Below, one piece after another: positions 6,408 through 15,426 of a stretch of 50,685 bases of DNA (its first letter is position 1; each line of letters begins with the position of its first letter). The notes below the pieces were generated by a model. It had not been told where the DNA came from, did not search any database, and saw only the letters and a list, made by a program, of their open reading frames with translations. The stretch spans positions 1-50,685 of the forward strand of contig NZ_JFHD01000044.1 of NCBI RefSeq assembly GCF_000698575.1, given 5' to 3'. The DNA is from Caballeronia zhejiangensis (GTDB lineage Bacteria; Pseudomonadota; Gammaproteobacteria; Burkholderiales; Burkholderiaceae). The position numbers were made by a program, and so were the translations under genes.

Positions 6408-8699
6408 ATGTCACGCCTGTTAGACTCAGCCGATTTTGCACTGCTGCTGATCTCGGCGGTAAGCCTTATTGCAGGCTTACCCTTCGTCATGTCCGGCAAC
6501 GGCGCAGTCGCGCACGCCCTCTGGACAGCTGGAACCTTGCCCGTCCTGCTCGCGCTATTGGTATCCGTTGTGAAGGCGCTGCGGCGGCAAGAAGCGGGCG
6601 TCGATGTGCTGGCCCTGCTTGCGATCGGGTTCGCTCTGTGTCTCAGCGAATTTCTGACGGCCGCGGTGATTGCTTTGATGGTCGCGAGTGGACGGGCGCT
6701 CGAACAATATGCAGAGCAGCGGGCGCGTCGGGAAATGACCGCGCTCTTGAGTCGCGCTCCGCGTCAGGCCAATCGATTCGAAGCCGGTGAGTGGCGCCGC
6801 GTTGAATTGGACACCGTGCGTCCAGGCGATCCTCTGCTCGTTCGAAATGGCGAGTTCGTTCCCGTCGACGGCTCGCTCGCAGGCCACGCGCAACTCGACG
6901 AATCCACGCTCACCGGCGAGTCCGTCATCCGACAGCGATCGCCGGGGGAATCGGTGAGTAGTGGTGTCGTCAACGTGGGAGCCGCGTTCGAGATGATCGC
7001 TGCTGCGAGCGCCGGAGACAGCACGTTTGCCGGGATCGTCCGCATGGTGGAGTCCGCTCAGCATGAACGGAGTCCAGCAACGCGTCTTGCCGACCGTTTT
7101 GCGCTGCTTTTCGTGCTCGCTGCACTGGTGCTTGCGGGACGAAGCTGGCTCGCAACCGGCGACGTGGTTCGGGCTCTCGCAGTACTTGTCGTCGCCACGC
7201 CTTGCCCGCTGATTCTTGCGGTCCCTGTGGCCGTCGTCTCCGGCATGTCGCGCTGCGCCAGACGTGGGGTGCTGGTCAAAGGCGGTGGGGCACTGGAAAG
7301 GCTGGCGCGGGCCAGCGTACTTTTCTTCGACAAAACAGGAACGCTGACAGGCGGATACGCACGCCTCGTTTCAATAGAAACTGCCCCAGGCGCTTCACCC
7401 GAGACTGTGTTGCGCTTCGCTGCGTCTCTCGGTCAGGCCTCTGCCCACGTCATCTCGGAATCAGTGACAACGGCCGCGCGCGAGCGCGATCTGGTCCTTG
7501 CAGCACCTCGCCAGGTCGTTGAGCAGCCCGGTGCCGGCGTGCAGGGCGAAGTAGAAGGCCATACCGTCGCCATCGGTTCGTTTGCTTTTGTGTCGTCGCT
7601 GGCAACGCCAGCCCCGTGGAGCGCAGCGTTCCTTCAGCGCGTGGCGTATGAGGGCGCTTCCGCCGTATTTGTCGGCGTGGACGGCGCCATGATGGGCGCC
7701 CTCCAGATGGCCGATCAGATCCGCCTGGAGACACCCCGCGCCCTGCGGCTGTTGCGACGGGAAGGCATCGGACGCTTCGTCATGCTCACGGGGGACCGTC
7801 GCGACGTGGCCGAGACCGTCGGCGCCATGCTCGGCGTGACCGAAGTGATGCCAGAGCAGACACCGTCAGACAAGCTTGAGGCGATTCGGGCAGCGCGTCG
7901 GGGAGGGACGGTCATCATGATCGGCGATGGCATCAACGACGCCCCCGCGCTCGCGGCCGCCGATGTTGGCGTTGCGATGGGGGCACGAGGAGCCGCGGCA
8001 TCGTCAGAAGCAGCCGACGTCGTCTTGCTGGTCGATCGGCTGGACAGGCTTGTCGAGGGGGTGCGAGTGGCGCGCCAGACGAGGCGAATCGCTTTGCAGA
8101 GCGTGATGGCGGGGATGGCGCTTTCGTTTGCAGCAATGGCTGTCGCCGCCTTCGGATTTTTGCCGCCTCTGCTGGGCGCGATACTCCAGGAGATCATCGA
8201 TATCGCCGTCATTGCAAACGCGCTGCGAGTCTTGCGAATACGATCGACGGAAACTGTCGGCTCGCTTTCCCATCGTGATGCGGACCACCTCAAAACCGAG
8301 CACCTCGAGCTCGGTCCGGTGATGGACCGAATCAGGGAACTCGCGGACAAGTTGCCGCGTATGCCAGTTACATCGGTTGCGGGGGCGCTCGCGCTCGTGA
8401 ACGAGATGCTAGAAGGTCAGCTTGTGCCGCATGAGCGGCGCGACGATCTGGAGGTGTATCCAGGCGTGGCACGTCTTGTCGGCGGAGAGGATCCGTTGGC
8501 GGCAATGAGCGCCACTCACCGCGAGATTTTTCGGGTTACCCGGTTGCTCCGGCAAATGACGGAGAACGTGCCACCTCAGGGTCCCGATGCCGCTGGCCTG
8601 AGCGAGTTCCAGCGTCTACTGTATGGACTTGATGCAATCGTGCGCCTGCATTGCGCACAAGAAGACGAATTGTTTCACTCGTTAGAGGAAGGACGTTAA
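6408..8699 (+). CDS. P1B-type metal ATPase with TPC motif and C-terminal hemerythrin domain
   Basis: A 763-residue heavy-metal P-type ATPase from the ATG at 6408; an ATG at 6315 would add 31 residues and neither start has a good ribosome site. Visible motifs: LDESTLTGES at 163-172 (actuator), TPCP at 264-267 in the metal-binding helix, phosphorylation motif DKTGTLTG at 308-315 and GDGINDAP at 506-513. SAHVIS replaces the usual SEHPLA. The TPC triad is the mark of the P1B-5 subgroup; Nia of rhizobia is the known example, linked to Ni and Fe efflux, and also ends in a hemerythrin domain. Residues 625-760 here look hemerythrin-like: EHLELGP (H632), VPHERRD (H675), THREI (H704) and LHCAQEDE (H748, E752). 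No N-terminal metal-binding CxxC domain is present. It likely exports iron, nickel or cobalt and may sense them or oxygen through the di-iron domain. Confidence 0.85.
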   Translation: MSRLLDSADFALLLISAVSLIAGLPFVMSGNGAVAHALWTAGTLPVLLALLVSVVKALRRQEAGVDVLALLAIGFALCLSEFLTAAVIALMVASGRALEQYAEQRARREMTALLSRAPRQANRFEAGEWRRVELDTVRPGDPLLVRNGEFVPVDGSLAGHAQLDESTLTGESVIRQRSPGESVSSGVVNVGAAFEMIAAASAGDSTFAGIVRMVESAQHERSPATRLADRFALLFVLAALVLAGRSWLATGDVVRALAVLVVATPCPLILAVPVAVVSGMSRCARRGVLVKGGGALERLARASVLFFDKTGTLTGGYARLVSIETAPGASPETVLRFAASLGQASAHVISESVTTAARERDLVLAAPRQVVEQPGAGVQGEVEGHTVAIGSFAFVSSLATPAPWSAAFLQRVAYEGASAVFVGVDGAMMGALQMADQIRLETPRALRLLRREGIGRFVMLTGDRRDVAETVGAMLGVTEVMPEQTPSDKLEAIRAARRGGTVIMIGDGINDAPALAAADVGVAMGARGAAASSEAADVVLLVDRLDRLVEGVRVARQTRRIALQSVMAGMALSFAAMAVAAFGFLPPLLGAILQEIIDIAVIANALRVLRIRSTETVGSLSHRDADHLKTEHLELGPVMDRIRELADKLPRMPVTSVAGALALVNEMLEGQLVPHERRDDLEVYPGVARLVGGEDPLAAMSATHREIFRVTRLLRQMTENVPPQGPDAAGLSEFQRLLYGLDAIVRLHCAQEDELFHSLEEGR

Positions 8700-8979
8700 A
8701 GAAAATCGCCCAACTAATCGTATCAAGCCGCGTTCGCCTGAAGCAGCACGGAAGGGGGGCAGTACGCACGACCAGCTCGGGCAACGCTGCCGGGTATGCT
8801 CCGCGCTATCTCACGCTTTCGAAGCGTGCTCCGGACGAACAGTTGAGCGTCGAGGAGCCGCGCGGCGTCATCGAGACGTAGCGGCTCGGTTGCGTGATGA
8901 AGGCGAAGTCCTGCGTCGGTCCGGGTGAGGATCGACCGTGATCGCTCGAAGTAGGTGTAATCGGCGTGCAGGCTTCGGA

Positions 8980-10329
8980 TCAGATGCCGACCGCGTCCCA
9001 CCTGACCTCGACTTCGAGCCCCCCGAGATCGCTGGACCGACGCACGTTGATCGCTGCTGCGTGAAGGTCCGCGATTCGCTGCACGATCGACCAGCCCAGG
9101 CCGCTGCCGCTTTCGGCCGTGCCCGACACGCGGAAGAAGCGGTCGCCCAGTCTCGACCGATCCGCATCTGCGAGCCCCGGGCCGCTGTCCTCGACCGACA
9201 GCACGGCTCCGTCTTGGTTCGTGTCAGTCTTGATTCGCACCGATGCGCCGGGCGGGCCGTAGCGGATGGCATTGTCCACGAGATTTCGCACCAGAGCGGC
9301 GAGCAACGTTTCGTCGCCTGAGACATGGCAATACTTCGCACCGTCGAATTCCAATGACTGCCGCTTGGCGAGCGACCTCGGCGCCAGTTCTGCGACCACC
9401 CGTTGCGCGAGCGCGCTGAGATCGACGGTCGTCAGCTCGAGTGTCGCTCCAGACTCGAGTCGCGATAGGACCAACAACTGGTCCACGAGACGTGTGGCAC
9501 GGTCACACCCTTCTAAGGTAGCGCGCAACGCGTGTTGGCGGAGCGTGTCATCCGTTTCGGCCAGCGCGACCTGGGCCTGCGTTCGAACCGCCGCGATCGG
9601 CGTGCGCAACTCGTGGGCTGCATCCGCAGTAAAACGGCGCTCGGCCTCCCATACAGTCTGAATGCGGACGAAGAGCTGATTGAGCGCATCGAGTACTGGG
9701 GACATTTCGGCGGGCGTTTGCGGCATTACGACAGGCGCAAGATCATCGGGGCCACGCAGGGCGAGCGTACGACCCAGTCGTTTGAGGGGTGCGACGCCTT
9801 GCCGCACTGCCCACCCAGTTGCGATTCCGAAAAGCGGCAGGGCAAGGGCCATCGGCCAGAGCGTGCCGCGCAATACGGCGAGCAGTATCGCGGTGCGGGA
9901 ATCGACACGCTCACCGACGTACACGCGGGTGTCTTCTCTGAGCGTGCGCATTGAAAACACGCGCCAAGCTTCCCCATTAATCTGCACAGTCGCGAAACCT
10001 TTATCAATGTGACGATCCACAGGGATCATGGGCTCGGTCGGTGCGTTGGCAGACCGTACCACCGCTTGCCCGTCATGAAATATCTGAAAAACAACCTTGG
10101 GAGCATAGGGGTGGGGCACGCGCGAATCGATGGTGTCATCGTCGTCAATCGACTGAGTTTGCCGGATGACTAGTAGCGCTGCGGCCTGAGCGAGATGACT
10201 GTCGAGCAGTTCATCAAGTTCCTTACGTGCGTCGCGCCAGATGAACAGCGCGGTAATCAGCCAGACGCCGACCACGACGCCGATCAGCAGGACCAGCAGA
10301 CGGCCTTGTAGTGAGCGCGGCAGAATCAT
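8980..10329 (-). CDS. QseC-like sensor histidine kinase
   Basis: A 449-residue inner-membrane kinase. A first membrane helix at about 11-31, a periplasmic domain to about 150 and a second helix at 155-175 are followed by a HAMP-like linker. The HisKA box is RRFTADAAHELRTPIAAV with the phospho-accepting H239, and the ATPase has LVDNAIRYG, DSGPGLAD and GSGLGWSIV. The layout and the motif RFTADAAHELRTP match QseC/TctE-type kinases. ATG 10329 overlaps the stop of the regulator gene (ATGA), which shows translational coupling. The kinase is the last gene of a minus-strand unit that begins with the SHP cytochrome, so it probably controls that electron-transfer operon. The signal is unknown; QseC-type kinases have been reported to sense iron or hormones in other species. 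Confidence 0.9.
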   Translation of the reverse strand: MILPRSLQGRLLVLLIGVVVGVWLITALFIWRDARKELDELLDSHLAQAAALLVIRQTQSIDDDDTIDSRVPHPYAPKVVFQIFHDGQAVVRSANAPTEPMIPVDRHIDKGFATVQINGEAWRVFSMRTLREDTRVYVGERVDSRTAILLAVLRGTLWPMALALPLFGIATGWAVRQGVAPLKRLGRTLALRGPDDLAPVVMPQTPAEMSPVLDALNQLFVRIQTVWEAERRFTADAAHELRTPIAAVRTQAQVALAETDDTLRQHALRATLEGCDRATRLVDQLLVLSRLESGATLELTTVDLSALAQRVVAELAPRSLAKRQSLEFDGAKYCHVSGDETLLAALVRNLVDNAIRYGPPGASVRIKTDTNQDGAVLSVEDSGPGLADADRSRLGDRFFRVSGTAESGSGLGWSIVQRIADLHAAAINVRRSSDLGGLEVEVRWDAVGI

Positions 10330-11000
10330 CGAGTGGCGGAGTTCTCGAGCATGAAAACATAGCCGACGCCACGAACTGTCTTGATCAGGTCGCTGCCGAG
10401 CTTGGTACGAAGGCGATGAATGTGCACTTCCACTGCGTTGCTTTCCACCTCCTGTCCCCAACCATAAATGGCTTGCTCGAGTTGCTCACGGGACAGCACA
10501 CGGCCCGCGTTCAGCATGAGGGCCTGCAACAGATCGAATTCGCGCGATGAAAGCGTTACCGGCTCCTCATTCCTGTAGACGCATCGCGTCGCGGGTTCGA
10601 GGGCGACGTTTTGAATGCGCAGGGCTTCCTGCGACACCCCGTGCGCGCGACGTACTAGTGCCCGTAGCCGAGCCGCGAGTTCGTGCAAGTCAATGGGCTT
10701 GACGACGTAATCGTCGGCGCCGATGTCCAGTCCACGGACACGGTCAGGAACGGTGTCGCGTGCGGTCAGCACAAGTACCGGCAAGGTCACGCCAGCGCGA
10801 CGCACCGACGATAGTACTTCAATCCCATCCTTGCGCGGCAGCCCGAGATCAAGGACGGCCGCCGCGTACACACCGTTACGCAACTCGGTCTCGGCGGCGG
10901 CGCCGTCACGTACCCAGTCGACCTGGAATCCTGCCTGTCGAAGGCCGGCACGAACGCCATCGCCTAGCAAGGGATCGTCTTCAATAAGCAGTATCCTCAT
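10326..11000 (-). CDS. QseB-like OmpR-family response regulator
   Basis: A 224-residue two-domain regulator. The receiver has the acidic pocket E7-D8-D9, phospho-acceptor D51 (VLDLGLPRKDG), T79 in LTAR and K101 in VVKPID. The C-terminal winged helix (about 125-220) shows LSSREFDLLQALMLNAGRVLSREQLEQ and VEVHIHRLRTKLGSDLIKTVRGVGYVF, close to QseB/PmrA-type regulators. Its stop overlaps the kinase start. It starts 17 bases after the cytochrome b561 gene. It is likely to bind upstream of the SHP gene, but I could not identify an operator there. Confidence 0.92.
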   Translation of the reverse strand: MRILLIEDDPLLGDGVRAGLRQAGFQVDWVRDGAAAETELRNGVYAAAVLDLGLPRKDGIEVLSSVRRAGVTLPVLVLTARDTVPDRVRGLDIGADDYVVKPIDLHELAARLRALVRRAHGVSQEALRIQNVALEPATRCVYRNEEPVTLSSREFDLLQALMLNAGRVLSREQLEQAIYGWGQEVESNAVEVHIHRLRTKLGSDLIKTVRGVGYVFMLENSATR

Positions 11001-11017
11001 TTTACAAAACCGTTTTG

Positions 11018-11749
11018 TCAGTCACCGCTGTCATTCGGACAACCTTTGATGCCCGGCAGCGACATCATGTCCGAACAAGGCAACATGGATGCACCGTGCC
11101 ATTGCCACCACCAGAACGCGAGCACTGCTAGCAGCATCAGCGCGGCAACACTTCGCCATGCGTGTCGAACGCCTTCATCGGGTTGTCCGGATTTGTGTCC
11201 GCTGACCATCGCGCCGATAAGGTTTTCCCGATGGAGCCAGCTACTCACGACGACACCCGCTATGTGTACCCCAACCAGCGCTAGCATCAGATTGGCCACG
11301 CCCTCGTGCACTTCACCCAGCCACGTTCCGCCCGCATCGTTATAGGTCGCCCAACCGGTGATGGTCAATACGCACGCCAAAGCTAGCATGGCGACGATGA
11401 CTACGGCGCCTGCCGGGTTGTGGCCGACATGACGTTGTGGGCGGCCACGCAAGAGATCAAGGACGTACTGCCACGCGCGGGCGGGTCCGCGAACGAAGCT
11501 CGAGAAACGGGCGTACTTCGTTCCGATCAGTCCCCACCCTAGCCGAAAGATCACGAGACCGCCCGCCGTATAACCTAGCGTGACGTGGACGAGCCGCCAA
11601 TGCTCGCTTTCCGCCGTCAGCCATGCACCGGCAAGGCAGGCTGCGAACAGCCAGTGAAACAGGCGTACGGGCGCATCCCAGACCAGGATACGGCTGTCGT
11701 CGGCGTCCCCCGCGGCGTTGTTATCGCGGAATCTGGATGAAGTGTTCAT
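11018..11749 (-). CDS. Cytochrome b561-type membrane diheme protein
   Basis: A 243-residue membrane cytochrome b of the prokaryotic b561/Ni-Fe-hydrogenase b-subunit type. It opens with a polar stretch, then ILVWDAPVRLFHWLFAACLAGAWL (heme-ligand His in a helix). It continues with WRLVHVTLGYTAGGLVIFRLGWGLIGTKYARFSSFVRGP and a later EVHEGVANLMLALVGVHIAGV, giving four helices with paired histidines. The C-terminus adds a fifth hydrophobic stretch and a short Cys-containing tail. It should oxidise quinol and pass electrons to the periplasmic cytochromes encoded just upstream. ATG 11749 is chosen because the longer frame runs through the neighbouring cytochrome gene; the two genes overlap by about 29 bases. 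Confidence 0.88.
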   Translation of the reverse strand: MNTSSRFRDNNAAGDADDSRILVWDAPVRLFHWLFAACLAGAWLTAESEHWRLVHVTLGYTAGGLVIFRLGWGLIGTKYARFSSFVRGPARAWQYVLDLLRGRPQRHVGHNPAGAVVIVAMLALACVLTITGWATYNDAGGTWLGEVHEGVANLMLALVGVHIAGVVVSSWLHRENLIGAMVSGHKSGQPDEGVRHAWRSVAALMLLAVLAFWWWQWHGASMLPCSDMMSLPGIKGCPNDSGD

Positions 11750-12209
11750 TGAAATTTCCTTGATCTGCATGGGTATGGCACGCGGCGCAGTTCGATGCGC
11801 TCCTGACTGCTGGACGTTTCCATACAGCCGCGGATACCTCTGCGTGTTCCTGTCGAAACCACGTCGACCGGGTAATGCGATCTTCGGGCGGTGACGCGTG
11901 CGCGCCTCCGTCTCCCGATGAATTCGCAGGAAGCCACGTGAAGATCTGTTTGAGGGAGTCAGCGTCAAGCGAGGCATCGGTGCCGAAATGGTGGGACATA
12001 TTGCTCAGAATGCGTTGCCACGATCCTGCGGACAACATACCCGGCGGGTAGGCGATATGGCACGACGCGCATTCCTGCCGATACTTCGGCAGGAGGTTGA
12101 CCTGGTTACGCGTCTCATCAACATCGGCCGTCACGCTGGAAGCCGCCAGTGACGTGAGCAAAGCGCCAACCCAAACTCCTATAGAACGGGGCACGAGATT
12201 GAATGGCAT
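11721..12209 (-). CDS. Diheme cytochrome c (DHC type)
   Basis: A 162-residue periplasmic diheme cytochrome. A signal peptide covers about residues 1-28. The first heme site is CASCH at 47-51, in a context ECASCHIAYPPGMLSAGSW typical of the DHC family (PF09626). The second is CAACH near 141-145, close to the C-terminal NFNEHFIQIPR. DHC proteins are known to partner with SHP cytochromes and a b561, passing electrons from the membrane to SHP. The start at 12209 gives the signal peptide directly; longer in-frame starts fall inside the SHP gene. The C-terminus overlaps the b561 start. Confidence 0.9.
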   Translation of the reverse strand: MPFNLVPRSIGVWVGALLTSLAASSVTADVDETRNQVNLLPKYRQECASCHIAYPPGMLSAGSWQRILSNMSHHFGTDASLDADSLKQIFTWLPANSSGDGGAHASPPEDRITRSTWFRQEHAEVSAAVWKRPAVRSASNCAACHTHADQGNFNEHFIQIPR

Positions 12210-12256
12210 CGGAAACGGTCCTGTCGGGAAGAGGTTCGTTCGAGGAGTGAAGTCGC

Positions 12257-12676
12257 TTACGGTTTCAGCGTCAGGAGCCACGCCAACAGATCTGCCTTTT
12301 CGGCTGAGGTGCACTCCCGTCCGACCACGTCGTTGCAATTGCGACGAAACCATTTCTCGGTTTTCGCTGCGTCGGTGAATCGCTCCGGGTTGAACGCAGG
12401 AGCGAGGGGAGTGATTGCCTTGCCCGTGGCCGCATGCTTGCCCGTCCGTGTGGGGATTGCGCCGTGGCACGTGGCGCAAGTCCACTCATGACCATGCGAA
12501 GAATTAAAGAAGAGCTGCCCCCGCGAAGGGAGTGGCGCTGCACCGTCCGACTGCGCCTGGTAGGAACCAAGAAGTTCAGAAGGGGCAGCAGCGTTGGCTG
12601 TGGCCATTGCAGTAGCGGTCGAAATCAGCAAGAGAGCTGCGCGCAAACGCCGCAACGAAAGAAGCGATCTGCTCAT
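12257..12676 (-). CDS. SHP-like monoheme cytochrome c (DUF1924)
   Basis: A 139-residue secreted monoheme cytochrome of the DUF1924/SHP (sphaeroides heme protein) family. A signal peptide covers about 1-31. The heme site is CATCH at 67-71. The later WFRRNCND (N113, C114) and EC at 121-122 are plausible counterparts of the Asn ligand and disulphide known in Rhodobacter SHP, which binds oxygen, NO and other small ligands. In several bacteria shp, dhc and b561 lie together beside a QseBC-like pair, exactly as here. It is the first gene of a five-gene minus-strand unit (12676 to 8980). The physiological role of this system is still unsettled. Confidence 0.88.
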   Translation of the reverse strand: MSRSLLSLRRLRAALLLISTATAMATANAAAPSELLGSYQAQSDGAAPLPSRGQLFFNSSHGHEWTCATCHGAIPTRTGKHAATGKAITPLAPAFNPERFTDAAKTEKWFRRNCNDVVGRECTSAEKADLLAWLLTLKP

Positions 12677-13181
12677 GAGATCCCCCAGTGGATATTGACC
12701 ATGTTGTGCGGCCTTCCTTACCGGAGTCTTAAGCGCCGTTTCCTCGATGATGCCCCTGCCGGTCCGTTGTCACGGCGGATGTTCTATGCCCTGTCCGGTA
12801 ACCGGCTACTTCGGGCAGTAGAGGAGGAGTGGGCGTCGCGGTGCGAAGCTCGCGCCGCTGGACCGTAAAGTTGCCCGTCGATACGTCGGTGGATTTGACG
12901 TCGCTTGGAGGGACGTACTGGCAGCTCATGGCAGCGGCAATCGGCGATTCACCGGGCGCGCTCGCTTCTCGTCACCACTGATTCGCGCAGCGGCTACTGG
13001 CACTGGGGTCGGCCCCAGAGCCCGAAATCCGGCTACTGTCACACTGAGAAGCCGCTTGGATGACCGCTCCACTTTGATACCTGCCTTTGGATCCGTGACA
13101 ACGCCGCGTCGGCTATGGGTCGAAGTTTGACCGTTCCGCAAAGCGCACAATCGATCTCCCTTCGTTGAAGAGGAGCTTGTC
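12677..13181. other. Intergenic region between SHP operon and recombinase gene
   Basis: About 500 bases between divergent genes, so it must carry both promoters. A CTTAAG element sits at about 12729 upstream of the SHP gene. The recombinase gene has a GAGGAG site a few bases before its start. I could not identify a conserved protein, RNA or element end in the rest. Confidence 0.4.
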
Positions 13182-13808
13182 ATGGAAACGCTTGATTCTT
13201 CCGGCACTCGTCGGGTGCCGTGGAATAAGGGAAGGCTAACCGGCCAAAAGCCTCCGCTGAAGCTGCGGGAAATCTGGGCGATTCGAACAAGGCTGCAGAT
13301 GTCGCCCAACGCTCGCGAGTTGGCGATGTTCAACCTTGCGATCGACAGTAAGCTTCGAGCGTGCGATTTGACGCGCTTGCAAGTGCAGGACGTCTACATG
13401 GGAGGTCATGTCGTAGCTCGCGCGACTTTCATGCAGCAGAAAACGCATCGACCCGTGCAGTTCGAAATCACGGAGCAGACTCGTCAAAGTGTCTCTGCCT
13501 GGATTTCGGCGCGGGGATTGAAGCCTGCCGACTATTTGTTTCCAAGTCGACTGCATGCCTCAGCGCACGTGTCGACGCGCCAGTATGCGCGCATCGTTCA
13601 TCGTTGGGTCGCGTCAATCGGGCTCGATGACACCGCGTACGGGACGCACACCATGCGACGAACGAAAGCGTCGTTGATCTATCGACGCACCAAGAACTTG
13701 CGCGCGGTTCAATTGCTCTTGGGCCATACAAAAATCGAAAGCACCGTGCGATACCTCGGGATCGAGGTAGACGATGCTCTCGAAATGGCTGAACAAACCG
13801 AAGTGTGA
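13182..13808 (+). CDS. Short stand-alone tyrosine recombinase
   Basis: A 208-residue tyrosine recombinase that consists almost only of the catalytic domain. Active-site residues are R59 (DSKLRACDL), K87, H156-x-x-R159 (GTHTMRRTK), H182 (LLGHTKIES) and nucleophile Y191 (VRYLG). Typical integrases have an additional 100 residues of N-terminal core-binding domain; here only about 30 residues precede the catalytic fold. Such short recombinases are frequent in Burkholderia-group genomes, often in many copies. No attachment sites are recognisable nearby. A C-terminal relic of the same family lies at 38025-38078 on the other strand. Confidence 0.9.
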   Translation: METLDSSGTRRVPWNKGRLTGQKPPLKLREIWAIRTRLQMSPNARELAMFNLAIDSKLRACDLTRLQVQDVYMGGHVVARATFMQQKTHRPVQFEITEQTRQSVSAWISARGLKPADYLFPSRLHASAHVSTRQYARIVHRWVASIGLDDTAYGTHTMRRTKASLIYRRTKNLRAVQLLLGHTKIESTVRYLGIEVDDALEMAEQTEV

Positions 13809-14149
13809 TCGCCGGTGGCCGGCGAGCGTGCGCTTGTCGGCCACAAGGAGCCGTTCCCCTATCGAAAACGGCTGCCATTCAAACGGCAGCAATGGCTTTG
13901 AAGCCGACGGACGACATACTTGTTCAAAACTGGAGCGGCAACGGCCTTGTCATCGGTCCCAGCTCCGGCCGATGGAACATTTGTGCAGGGTGGTCGGTAG
14001 GTCAATGGCGTGTCGGCGTTGAACAGGGCGCTGCAGCAGCGTCAGCCAGCGTCGGGGGCTGGTTCTAGCCGTTATGCAAGCAATAAGTACTAGGCCTTGC
14101 TGGAGCGGCATCATGTGGTTTCAAGCATGAGTCGCAAGGGAAATTGCTG
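13809..14149. other. Non-coding stretch downstream of the recombinase
   Basis: No gene recognised. A plus-strand frame (13805-14068, 87 codons) is open, but its start overlaps the recombinase end and its protein resembles nothing I know. The DNA is rich in short GC inverted repeats (for example around 13810-13850, with CCGGTGGCCGG), like the debris often seen around such recombinases. Confidence 0.4.
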
Positions 14150-14340
14150 GGCCGCGCACCCGGCGCGCACGAGCTAAAAATCGACATCGCCTTCTGTGGC
14201 GTCTTCCATTCCGACATCCCATCGGGTACGCCGCAAATGGGCCGGTACGCTGTTTCCTCGCGTGCCGGGCCGGAAATCGTCGGGCGCGTGTCGGCGGTCA
14301 CCGCCCATGTCTCGGGCTTCAAGGCGGGCGTCTTGCCGGA
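14150..14340 (+). pseudogene. Broken zinc-type alcohol dehydrogenase fragment
   Basis: The plus strand encodes RAPGAHELKIDIAFCGVFHSDI, then a frame change to WAGTLFPRVPG, then back to EIVGRVSAVTAHVSGFKAG. This is the N-terminal part of a zinc-dependent alcohol dehydrogenase (YahK/AdhC type), where the intact family reads FCGVCHSD and CVPGHEIVGRV. The catalytic Cys of GVCHSD is changed to Phe, and two compensating frameshifts lie at about 14220 and 14270. The rest of the gene (about 290 codons) is missing. It cannot encode an enzyme. Confidence 0.7.
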
Positions 14341-14556
14341 GTGGGATGCATCGACCTGGCGAGCGGCACAGGCCTGGGCCTGTCGATATTAGCCCGTATT
14401 GCCAGTTTTTTGGAGGCGGCGCTAACCTTCTCTCACGGCTTGGACGGCAGGGGCTTGTCTGTGCCGATGACGTTTCCGAGATAAGCCCTGTGAGCCGAAC
14501 CTGTGAGACGCCGAGTTCCAGTCTTGATTCGGCCGTTGCCTTATATCCACCCACAC

Positions 14557-15045
14557 GTGAGCAAGGCCTTGATCAGATATGCCGCTGCATCATTCATTCT
14601 CGTTCTTTCCATCTGGCTGGTCGGAGCATCGGCCGCGCCGCTGAGCGAGCAGCCGAACTCACGGACGATTGCTTTTGTTGTTGCGGTGGCAACGAGTGAT
14701 TTGCGCAGTGCCAGGGAAGGAGGCGAACATGTGTTTGCTTATGCTCCGGACGAGAGTGAGGGGACACTGTCTTCCGCCATAAAGGATTGGTTGTCGCAGG
14801 GGGACAAGGCGAGATTGAGGCTCGCGCCTGCTGACCAGGCAACCATCTTCGCATTCTACTGGGCGGCGACGCGGATGCCTCCGCAGTCGCGGTGCTTCAT
14901 GGACATCGATAGTGAGGAATGCCAGCAGGATCTTGGTTACTGGCTAGCTCGGGTGCGAAATGGCGATCCGGAATTCGTCTCAGCGTATCGGCAGGCGCAG
15001 ATGCGGTTGAGTCTACCCCCGCTAGCTACCCAAAGGCACGAGTGA
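14557..15045 (+). CDS. Hypothetical exported protein
   Basis: A protein of about 162 residues from GTG 14557, or 180 from GTG 14503. From the first it begins with a signal peptide (VSKALIRYAAASFILVLSIW, cleavage near ASAAP). The mature part has no cofactor motif; two cysteines occur in SRCFMDIDSEECQQD and may form a disulphide. It is rich in Ala and Arg and ends in QRHE. No family is recognised. It stands alone between a decayed dehydrogenase and a non-coding stretch, but its intact length and signal peptide suggest a real gene. Confidence 0.55.
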   Translation: MSKALIRYAAASFILVLSIWLVGASAAPLSEQPNSRTIAFVVAVATSDLRSAREGGEHVFAYAPDESEGTLSSAIKDWLSQGDKARLRLAPADQATIFAFYWAATRMPPQSRCFMDIDSEECQQDLGYWLARVRNGDPEFVSAYRQAQMRLSLPPLATQRHE

Positions 15046-15426
15046 CCGTCGAGCGCATTCACGGCAAACACTGCACGTACGCGAGCGAGCTCGGTGGGCG
15101 AGCGGTTGGGGCGGCGGACTGCGGCGCTGACCAAGAAAATCAGGCGTCGGTGAATCAGACCCGGCTGCCATCGTATGGTTCGCGAGGCTAGCGCCAAGCT
15201 AATGGTCGATCATGATCTATTAACGGCCGTTAGCCTAACCGCCGCCCGACCGTCGGCCAGGGGTCGCCTAGGGAAGTTGGGCGACCAGTCCGTTCCGGGT
15301 TCGGCCAGTTGTTAGACAGTCAACGATACGCGGCAATTGACGCATCAACGGCCGGTATGCTTCAGACATCCGACACCTGTCCGGCTTTCTTTGTGCGGCC
15401 GACTACCGCAACCGCGAGTTCGACGA
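15046..15426. other. Intergenic, no gene recognised
   Basis: About 380 bases between convergent genes. It includes a GTCGCC...GGGCGAC type inverted repeat around 15264-15283 (GGTCGCCTAGGGAAGTTGGG, GCGACC), which may help end transcription; no T-run follows. Nothing else was seen. Confidence 0.4.

Noticed and set aside
13805..14068. 87-codon frame after the recombinase as a gene
   Set aside because: It overlaps the recombinase end, lacks a ribosome site and has no recognisable protein features.
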